A DNA stretch of 6,871 nucleotides from JASHVB01 sp049522565 (GTDB lineage: Bacteria; Pseudomonadota; Alphaproteobacteria; Acetobacterales; Acetobacteraceae): assembly GCA_049522565.1 (NCBI GenBank), contig JBEKNT010000376.1, positions 1 through 6,871 on the forward strand, read 5' to 3'. Each line of letters opens with the position of its first letter. The stretch's first letter is position 1. A program made the translations under genes and the position numbers. The notes under the pieces were generated by a model. The model saw nothing but the letters and a program-made list of their open reading frames with translations. It was not told the DNA's origin and did no database searches. This document shows positions 1-5,663 of this stretch, one piece after another.

Positions 1-67
1 CTCAAGGGGAGGGGGAGGACGTACAGCACTCCCCCTCCCCTTGAGGGAGGGGGTTGGGGGGAGGGGT
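1..67. repeat. REP-like palindromic repeat pair (left side cut by window edge)
   Basis: Two head-to-head copies of a C/G-rich repeat. Bases 1-17 are a perfect reverse complement of 29-45 (17-bp stem, 11-nt loop at 18-28). The right copy, 25-67, is identical base for base to 2015-2057. Within it, 31-39 and 45-53 form a separate 9-bp hairpin with loop CTTGA, so two structures compete for the same bases. The element starts 9 bp beyond the stop codon of the substrate-binding protein gene (ends at 77), which is typical of intergenic REP/BIME-type repeats that protect mRNA 3' ends or attenuate transcription. There is no U-tract, so it is not a classical intrinsic terminator. The left copy runs off the window, so full length is unknown. 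Confidence 0.85.
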
Positions 68-76
68 CGAACCGCA

Positions 77-1267
77 CTAACCCACCTCGATGAACTTGAA
101 CTCCCCGTTCTCCACCCGGTTGTAGCGGAACTTGCAGTCGGTGATGTCGCCGATATCGGTGAAGCTGCATGGTCCGGAGGCGCCGCTGTACTTCACCTCC
201 TTGCCCGCCTTGATCAGAGCCAGCCCGTCCACCGCGGTGTACACCGTCTGCCCGTCGCTGTTGGTGATGCGTCGCACGGTGTCGCGGATCGCCGTGCCGG
301 TGGCCTGACCCGCCTTGGCGATCGTCAGCGCCACGATGCTGATCCAGTCGTTCGCCTGCGCCTCGTATGAATCCGGCGCCGCGATGCCCAGCCGCTTCAC
401 GCACGCTGCGTAAGCCGGCGAGTCCACGTCGGCGGAAGGCTGCACGGTGATCGCCCCCTGCGTCACCTCCTGCGGCAGTTGCTGCGCCGATTTTTCGGTC
501 AGCGCGTAGGATTGGCAGAATTTCGCCCCGTCGTATCCGGCGCGGTACAGATCGCGCAGTACCACCGCGACATCCGGCGCATAGCCGTTCAAGTACAGGA
601 AATCGGGCTTGGCGCTCAGCGCCTGATCCACCTCGGACCGATAGCTGGTCTTGTCCTTGTCGTAGACCAGAGAGCCGACCACGGCCACGCCCTTCGGCGT
701 CAACGTGTCGGTGAGAAAGTGTCGCGTCGGCTCGGCGAACGGTGCCTGGATCGCCATGATGAACACGCGTTTCGCGCCGTGGCGAATGATGAACCCGGCG
801 TGCTTCGTCGCCTGCAACTGGTTGTTCGGCTGGGTGCGAATCAGATAGCCCTGATGCGGCAGATGCGTGATGCTGTCGGCGCCGGATACCGTGGTGAGGA
901 ACGTCTTGCTCTCCCAGCACACCGGCGCCACCGCGGTGGTCACCGCGGATGCCCAGGTGCCCATGATCACCGGCACCTTGTCCACGTCGATCAGCTTGTG
1001 CGCGGCGCGCACCGCGGCTTCGGGATTGGTCTCGTCGTCCTCCACCACCAGGCGGATCTGCTGCCCCGCCACGCCGCCGGCGTGGTTGATCTCATCCGCC
1101 ACCGCCTGCATCGCCTTCAGCATGCGCGGCCCGTCGAAACTGCCGGCGCCGGTCAACGGCGTGAGCACGCCGAGGTCCAAGGTGCCGGCCTGCGCGCGGA
1201 CCATCCCCGGCGCGGCAAGCCCCGCGGCGGCCGTGGCGAGCATGTGACGGCGGGTCAGACGGATCAT
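77..1267 (-). CDS. ABC transporter periplasmic substrate-binding protein, branched-chain amino acid (Liv/HAAT) family
   Basis: Captures a small solute in the periplasm and delivers it to a Liv-type ABC importer. The 396 residues begin with an export signal: basic MIRLTRRHML with a twin-arginine TRRxML core resembling a Tat motif, an Ala/Gly-rich stretch, and a likely cleavage after AQA at residue 27. The mature part starts DLGVLTPLTG (31-40), followed by INHAGGVAGQ (60-69) and VEDDETNPEAAV (75-86), the hallmarks of the type I periplasmic binding fold (Peripla_BP_6). Length is normal for the family. Cys367 and Cys378 near the C-terminus could form a disulphide. The start is backed by a GGGGGG ribosome binding site 6 nt upstream, which directly follows the TAA of the livF-like gene (12-bp gap), so translation is probably coupled. 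Family members bind Leu/Ile/Val, but also amides, urea, aromatic acids or dicarboxylates; the ligand cannot be read from the sequence. Confidence 0.93.
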   Translation of the reverse strand: MIRLTRRHMLATAAAGLAAPGMVRAQAGTLDLGVLTPLTGAGSFDGPRMLKAMQAVADEINHAGGVAGQQIRLVVEDDETNPEAAVRAAHKLIDVDKVPVIMGTWASAVTTAVAPVCWESKTFLTTVSGADSITHLPHQGYLIRTQPNNQLQATKHAGFIIRHGAKRVFIMAIQAPFAEPTRHFLTDTLTPKGVAVVGSLVYDKDKTSYRSEVDQALSAKPDFLYLNGYAPDVAVVLRDLYRAGYDGAKFCQSYALTEKSAQQLPQEVTQGAITVQPSADVDSPAYAACVKRLGIAAPDSYEAQANDWISIVALTIAKAGQATGTAIRDTVRRITNSDGQTVYTAVDGLALIKAGKEVKYSGASGPCSFTDIGDITDCKFRYNRVENGEFKFIEVG

Positions 1268-1279
1268 GCAAAGCCCCCC

Positions 1280-2005
1280 TTATGGTTGTTCGGTCGGGTG
1301 CGCGCCGAGGAAGATTCGCCTTATCTCCGGATCGGCCCGCAGCGTCGCCGCATCACCATCGCGGTTGTTGCGACCATCGACAAGGATCGTCGCCCGATGC
1401 GCGATCTCCAGCGCCTCAACCGCATTCTGCTCTACCATGGCGATGGCGACCCCCTCGCGATTGATCTCGCGTATCGTCGCAAACAACTGTTGCGCGGCGA
1501 TCGGCGACAGGCCGGCGGAGGGTTCGTCGAGCAATAGCAGCACGGGCTGCACCATCAGCGCCATCGCCATGGCCAGCACCTGGCGCTGCCCGCCCGACAG
1601 CGTGCGCGCGGCGCGATGGCGCTTCTCTGCCAGCATCGGGAAGCGCGCGAACGCAGAGTCGATGCGAGTGGCGGTATGCGCGGGATCGATGTAGCCGCCC
1701 ATCTCCAGATTTTCGCGCACCGACAGGGTGGGGAACACGTTGGCCTCCTGCGGCACGAACGCCACCCCGCGCCGGGCGATGTCGCGCGACGGCAGCCGGT
1801 GGATCGGCGCATCGCGCAGATGGATCGTGCCGCGCGCCGGATGCAGCATACCGGCAATGGTCTTCAGCAGCGTGGATTTGCCGGCGCCGTTCGGGCCGAT
1901 GATGGCGACGATCTCGGCGTCGTTCACGGTGAGCGACACGCCTTTCAGGATTTCATCGCCCCGCCCGTAGCCGGCAACGATGTCGCGCGCGACGAGAAGG
2001 GTCAT
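1280..2005 (-). CDS. livF: Branched-chain amino acid type ABC transporter ATP-binding protein LivF
   Basis: One of the two cytoplasmic ATPases powering a HAAT-family importer. The 241 residues carry a complete nucleotide-binding domain: Walker A GPNGAGKS at 37-44, Q-loop Gln86 in FVPQ, ABC signature LSGGQ at 136-140, and Walker B LLLLDEP at 156-162 with catalytic Glu161. The switch-loop position reads VEQN (191-194), with Gln193 in place of the usual His; this is characteristic of LivF rather than LivG and not a defect. Length is normal. It lies downstream of the livG-like gene but is separated from it by 136 bp filled by an inverted repeat, which is unusual because these genes normally abut or overlap. 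The ATG at 2005 has no compact ribosome binding site; the nearest purine run (GGAGGGGGAG) belongs to the repeat and ends 13 nt upstream. The substrate-binding protein gene follows 12 bp after the stop. Confidence 0.95.
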   Translation of the reverse strand: MTLLVARDIVAGYGRGDEILKGVSLTVNDAEIVAIIGPNGAGKSTLLKTIAGMLHPARGTIHLRDAPIHRLPSRDIARRGVAFVPQEANVFPTLSVRENLEMGGYIDPAHTATRIDSAFARFPMLAEKRHRAARTLSGGQRQVLAMAMALMVQPVLLLLDEPSAGLSPIAAQQLFATIREINREGVAIAMVEQNAVEALEIAHRATILVDGRNNRDGDAATLRADPEIRRIFLGAHPTEQP

Positions 2006-2014
2006 CGCGGGTCA

Positions 2015-2057
2015 AGCACTCCCCCTCCCCTTGAGGGAGGGGGTTGGGGGGAGGGGT
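2015..2057 (+). repeat. 43-bp REP-like repeat, copy identical to 25-67
   Basis: Forty-three bases match positions 25-67 without a mismatch and diverge immediately on both sides. The unit is a pyrimidine block (CCCCCTCCCC), a TTGA turn, then a G-rich block ending GGGGAGGGGT. Bases 2021-2029 and 2035-2043 form a 9-bp hairpin with loop CTTGA. It sits 10 bp upstream of the livF start on the opposite reading direction. The exact identity of two copies nearly 2 kb apart indicates recent spread or homogenisation, as in REP-type families. Confidence 0.93.
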
Positions 2058-2126
2058 GCGTACCGCTGGTGGCCAGCGGATGTGTGCACCCCTCCCCCCA
2101 TCCTTCTCCCTCAAGGGGAGGGGGAG
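2019..2126. repeat. Long imperfect inverted repeat between livG and livF with nested hairpin
   Basis: Arms 2019-2057 and 2088-2126 are reverse complements over 39 bp with three mismatches (at 2040, 2041 and 2044). The 30-nt loop has its own structure: 2058-2062 can pair with 2083-2087 using two G-U pairs, and 2063-2069 (CCGCTGG) pairs perfectly with 2073-2079 (CCAGCGG) around a 3-nt loop. In livG-livF mRNA the whole stretch could fold as one extended hairpin ending about a dozen nucleotides before the livF AUG. No U-tract follows, so it is unlikely to be an intrinsic terminator. A role in mRNA processing, differential expression of livF, or none at all are all possible. The architecture resembles a BIME (paired inverted REP units). 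Confidence 0.88.
2088..2126 (-). repeat. Inverted, slightly diverged copy of the REP-like repeat
   Basis: The reverse complement of this segment matches 2019-2057 and 29-67 at 36 of 39 positions. The three differences fall in the centre, where the unit has AAGGAT instead of GGGGTT; this shortens its internal hairpin from 9 to 5 bp. It ends 15 bp before the stop codon of the livG-like gene at 2142. Confidence 0.87.
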
Positions 2127-2141
2127 GATTCCGACGGTGTC

Positions 2142-2903
<762 letters not shown>

Positions 2904-3058
2904 GCGGTGCCATCGCCTCAGCGCTGTGTCGGCGCGGCGAGGACTCGACCGGCCTGCCGCATTCTCCCACGGATTGGCTTGTTTGGCGCGGCCGGACTAT
3001 CGCCGGCGAAGGCACCCGGGCGGAAATCCGCAACCGCGGCGAGCGGCAGGCGCCGCTT
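2904..3058. other. Intergenic region upstream of the livG-like gene
   Basis: 155 bp, very GC-rich, with no reading frame that resembles a protein. I looked for a minus-strand promoter and found no convincing pair of -35 and -10 hexamers; AGAAT-type sequence near 2965 lacks a partner. It could contain the liv promoter or just be a spacer in a longer transcript. Confidence 0.4.
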
Positions 3059-3223
3059 TCAGGCTTCTTCCGGCGGTGCGCCGCGTCGGTGCAGCAACTC
3101 CGTGCCGCGCGCGAGCAATTGGTAGCCGGTGGCGAGGTTGCGGTAGGCTTCGGCGATCTCGGGATCGGTGGCGCGAGCGGCAAGTTCGGCGTATTTCTTC
3201 GCGATCGCAGCGTAGTCCGGCAT
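3059..3223 (-). CDS. Small helical protein of unknown function (54 residues)
   Basis: A short gene that I do not recognise by function. The product has two predicted amphipathic helices: residues 3-18 (DYAAIAKKYAELAARA) and 21-45, joined by a TDPE turn (19-22) and followed by a charged tail. The pattern of an Ala/Leu helix, T-D-P-E, then a Y..LA..Y..LA helix recalls small hypothetical proteins common in alphaproteobacteria (from memory, not searched). It has no signal peptide, membrane segment or cysteine. I chose the ATG at 3223 because GGGGAGG lies 11 nt upstream and homologous-looking sequence begins there. An in-frame TTG at 3292 would add 23 residues of Pro/Arg-rich sequence and looks less likely. 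It is codirectional with livG but 155 bp away, so operon membership is uncertain. Confidence 0.62.
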   Translation of the reverse strand: MPDYAAIAKKYAELAARATDPEIAEAYRNLATGYQLLARGTELLHRRGAPPEEA

Positions 3224-3769
3224 CGGCTGCCACGCCTCCCCGTCGGTTGGTGACGGACGCGTCGCACCGATTGCGTATGGATGCACAATCAATTCTTCAT
3301 GAAGACATCAGCGGCGATGAAGCAGCGTGCTTTCCCTGCCCGCTGGGTCGCCAGCCGGACGCATGACGGTCCCCGGGAATCGATGAGAGTCATATCCGGC
3401 GGGAAGTCTGGTGAGGTCCTTGCCTGCTTGGATGCGGACCATTGTTACGATACCGCGACAAGGACGCTCAGCCGCATGGCAAAAAGGCGGCCCCGGAACC
3501 GATGGCCCGGGGCCGAGGATCGTCTGGGTCGCCGGAACCGGGGAGGTTTCCGACGGCAGGAAACGTAATCCACCGATATCCCGCGTTGGTTTCACAAACG
3601 CACGAACTCAGCCTCGTCGGGCGAGAGAACCGTAACAACCGTGTGATGCCACGCCTGATGCGAGTGCCGGACCGCCTGATCCGTATCGCCAGGCGCCGCG
3701 GCCGAGAGCCCGCGTCCCTGGAATCCGCCGCGCAATCGCGCAGCGGATCGGTGGCGATGCCCGCCCGGG
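3224..3769. other. Long region without a convincing gene
   Basis: About 550 bp between the methyltransferase stop and the small helical gene. Open frames exist on both strands but are Arg/Pro-rich, overlap one another and show no domain. It holds a minus-strand terminator-like hairpin (3481-3515) and a 12-bp perfect palindrome TCTTCATGAAGA at 3294-3305, which lies about 70 bp upstream of the small gene start and could be an operator. On the minus strand, a frame ending at 3592 finishes LSPDEAEFVRL, which looks faintly protein-like, so decayed coding sequence is possible. I see no tRNA or insertion sequence ends. Confidence 0.5.
3481..3515 (-). terminator. Rho-independent terminator, minus strand
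   Basis: Read on the minus strand, CGGCCCCGG (3515-3507) pairs perfectly with CCGGGGCCG (3496-3488) across a 10-nt loop, followed after two C residues by TTTTT (3485-3481). A 9-bp GC stem plus U5 fits an intrinsic terminator. It would end transcripts coming from the methyltransferase gene, whose stop is about 255 bp upstream, and so insulate the liv genes. The long distance from that stop and the short U-tract are the weak points. Confidence 0.55.
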
Positions 3770-4399
3770 TCAGATGCTCGCAGCGAGCACGTAATAGACG
3801 GGCAACCGGGGAATTGGGCCCAGCAGCTTTGGATTGAGGTCCTCGCGCCGTTCCACAATTCCGAAGCCTGCCTCGAACAACATCGCCTGGGCATCGGCTC
3901 TGGAATAGATGTGGAACCTCGCCTTCCACGAGCCTTGACCTGCCATCCTCGCCAGGCTGCCAAAAGTGAACTTCAGTACCGCATCCGGAAAGCCCGCCAG
4001 GGAGACGGGATCGGGTTCGGCCACCAGCAATGTGGAGTGCGTGCCGCGAAGCCGGCGGCGGATCTCGCGCAACAGCCCAACCATCGTCGAGCGATCGCCG
4101 TACATCAGCACGCCGAACAGCATGGCGAAGTCAAACCCGGGATCGTTGGCTGGGATCTCCTTGATGTCCTTGTATTGGGCGTCCGGCGGCCCGGTCGGGT
4201 TGACGACCACGAGTTCGGTCCCCTCCGGCAGGTCCGCGTTCGCGCGGAACCCTTTGGCAGTCCCCCCGACATCCAGCACGCGTCGCGGTCGGCCGGATGC
4301 CGGTATCACGTAGTCCGTGACAATGCGATTGACGATGGTCCCATCGCTGGACGGGGATGGACCGTTGAAGACACTGCCGCCGCCGAACTCGCGTGCCAT
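3770..4399 (-). CDS. Class I SAM-dependent methyltransferase, substrate unknown
   Basis: Probably transfers a methyl group from S-adenosylmethionine to an unidentified acceptor in the cytoplasm. Of 209 residues: motif I at 41-50 (VLDVGGTAKG, strand beta-1 and the glycine loop), beta-2 ELVVVNPTG at 62-70, the beta-4 motif FDFAMLFGVLMYGD at 89-102, a helix LLREIRRRLRG (109-119) leading to beta-5 LLVAEPDPV (124-132), and a C-terminal HIYSRADAQAMLFEAGFGIVE (163-183) typical of the last helix and strands of methyltransferase type 11/12 folds. The glycine loop is GGTAKG instead of the common GxGxG. AGGGGG lies 9 nt before the ATG. A -10-like GATAAT at 4450-4445 has no recognisable -35. Its GC content looks lower than that of its neighbours, and nothing nearby shares its function, so it could be a later insertion between two catabolic/transport units. 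Confidence 0.8.
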   Translation of the reverse strand: MAREFGGGSVFNGPSPSSDGTIVNRIVTDYVIPASGRPRRVLDVGGTAKGFRANADLPEGTELVVVNPTGPPDAQYKDIKEIPANDPGFDFAMLFGVLMYGDRSTMVGLLREIRRRLRGTHSTLLVAEPDPVSLAGFPDAVLKFTFGSLARMAGQGSWKARFHIYSRADAQAMLFEAGFGIVERREDLNPKLLGPIPRLPVYYVLAASI

Positions 4400-4528
4400 G
4401 CTCCGATGCCCCCTGAACGGCGCGCAGTGTCATCCCGCCGAGGCATTATCGCAACGAAAATCCGACCCGGCTCTGCCGTCGCGGGGGTTGCCACCGCAGA
4501 CCCCCGGGAGGAGCGCGACGCCTTCAGC
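4400..4528. promoter_or_regulatory. Spacer between dehydrogenase and methyltransferase with possible weak promoter and hairpin
   Basis: 129 bp. Bases 4482-4488 (CGGGGGT) pair with 4500-4506 (ACCCCCG) around an 11-nt loop just downstream of the dehydrogenase stop, but no T-run follows on either strand, so termination is doubtful. On the minus strand GATAAT (4450-4445) resembles a -10 box about 45 bp before the methyltransferase ATG; there is no TTGACA-like hexamer at the right distance. Confidence 0.25.
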
Positions 4529-5605
4529 TCAGCGATTCATCCCCCGCACCGCGTCGCACACCGCCCGGGTCACCTCCACCGTCGTCGCCTTGCCTCCCAG
4601 ATCCGGCGTCATGACCCCCGCCGCGCACACCTGCTCCACCGCGCGCATCAGCAGCGCCGCCGCCCCCGCCTCGCCGAGATGGTCCAGCATCATCGCCCCG
4701 GTCCAGAACGTCGCCACCGGGTTGGCGATGCCCTTGCCGGTAATGTCGAACGCGCTGCCATGGATCGGTTCGAACATCGATGGCGACCGCCGCTCCGGGT
4801 CGATATTGCCGGTCGGCGCGATGCCCAGCGATCCGGCCAGCGCCGCCGCCAGATCGGACAGGATGTCGGCGTGCAGGTTGGTCGCCACCACCGTGTCAAT
4901 GGACTGCGGCTTGCGCACCATGCGCGTGGTCATCGCATCCACCAGCTCGCGCTCCCACGCCACGTCAGGGAAGTCGCGCGACACCAGCGCCGCCATCTCG
5001 TCCCAGAACACCATGCCGTGGCGCTGCGCGTTGGATTTCGTCACCACGGTCAGGTGCTTTGCCGGACGGCGGTCGGCCAACGCGAAGGCGTAGCGCATGA
5101 TCCGCTCGACGCCACGGCGGGTGAAGATCGCCACCTCGGTTGCCACCTCCTCCGGAAAACCGCGATGCGTGCGCCCGCCCTGGCCGGCGTATTCGCCTTC
5201 GGAGTTCTCCCGCACGATCACCCAGTCCAGGTCGCCGGAACCGATGTCGCGCAGCGGGCTGGTGACGCCGGGCAGGATGCGCGTGGGGCGGACATTGGCG
5301 TATTGGTCGAGGCCCTGGCAGATCGGCAGCCGCAACCCCCACAGCGTGACATGGTCCGGGATGTTGGGGTCGCCGACCGCGCCGAAATAGATCGCGTCGG
5401 CGGTGCGCAGCCAGGCCAGCGCATCGGCCGGCATGAAGCGGCCGTGCTTGCGGTAGTAGTCGGAGCCCCAGTCGTAGTGGTCCACCTTCAGCGTGAAGCC
5501 ACCGTCGCGCGCGGCGACCGCGTCGAGCACTTCGAGGCCGGCGGCAATGACCTCGGGGCCGATGCCGTCGGCGGGGATGGCGGCGATACGGTGCTCGCGG
5601 GGCAT
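4529..5605 (-). CDS. Tartrate/D-malate-type beta-decarboxylating dehydrogenase (isocitrate/isopropylmalate dehydrogenase family)
   Basis: NAD- and metal-dependent oxidation, usually with decarboxylation, of a 2-hydroxy acid in the cytoplasm. The 358 residues fit the TtuC/DmlA branch: ADGIGPEV at 12-19, YFGAVG (73-78), DHVTLWG (84-90), DQYANVRP (100-107), VRENSEGEY (131-139), TKSNA (189-193), and EPIHGSAFDITGKGIANP (279-296). Expected active-site residues are present: Arg106, Arg132, Tyr139, Lys190, Asp223, and metal ligands Asp247 and Asp251. Asp287-Ile288 indicates NAD rather than NADP. The position matching Arg94 of Thermus isopropylmalate dehydrogenase is Cys96 (LPICQGLDQY), whereas E. coli DmlA has Arg there, so the substrate may differ from tartrate, malate or isopropylmalate. 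AAGGA lies 8 nt before the ATG. It follows the CoA-transferase by 58 bp, suggesting one operon. True leucine-pathway LeuB is less likely given the DHVTLWG and TKSNA motifs. Confidence 0.9.
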   Translation of the reverse strand: MPREHRIAAIPADGIGPEVIAAGLEVLDAVAARDGGFTLKVDHYDWGSDYYRKHGRFMPADALAWLRTADAIYFGAVGDPNIPDHVTLWGLRLPICQGLDQYANVRPTRILPGVTSPLRDIGSGDLDWVIVRENSEGEYAGQGGRTHRGFPEEVATEVAIFTRRGVERIMRYAFALADRRPAKHLTVVTKSNAQRHGMVFWDEMAALVSRDFPDVAWERELVDAMTTRMVRKPQSIDTVVATNLHADILSDLAAALAGSLGIAPTGNIDPERRSPSMFEPIHGSAFDITGKGIANPVATFWTGAMMLDHLGEAGAAALLMRAVEQVCAAGVMTPDLGGKATTVEVTRAVCDAVRGMNR

Positions 5606-5663
5606 GGCGCTGGTCCTTGGCTGGCTGGATGCGTGCGGTTCGTAGCGCCGGATGCCTCCCGCG

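Noticed and set aside
479..1537. A 352-codon plus-strand open frame
   Set aside because: Antisense to the binding-protein and livF genes; Arg/His-rich with no recognisable motifs, while the minus-strand frames have full family signatures.
2001..2012. Loss of the switch-loop histidine in the LivF-like protein as a defect
   Set aside because: The VEQN motif with Gln at this position is normal for the LivF subfamily.
2019..2126. The inverted repeat as a MITE or insertion-sequence end pair
   Set aside because: No target-site duplication was seen at the edges and the same unit occurs singly and in the opposite arrangement at the left end, which fits REP/BIME units better.
1..2126. CRISPR array
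   Set aside because: Only four repeat units, in alternating orientation and with gene-sized spacing; there is no regular spacer pattern and no cas gene.
3592..3963. A 123-codon minus-strand frame overlapping the methyltransferase end
   Set aside because: Most of it is the methyltransferase read in another frame. The non-overlapping tail is short and matches nothing I know; at best a remnant, so it is mentioned only within the gene-poor region.
4482..4506. Hairpin just after the dehydrogenase stop, as a terminator
   Set aside because: The 7-bp stem is not followed by a T-run on either strand and the loop is long, so I do not call termination.
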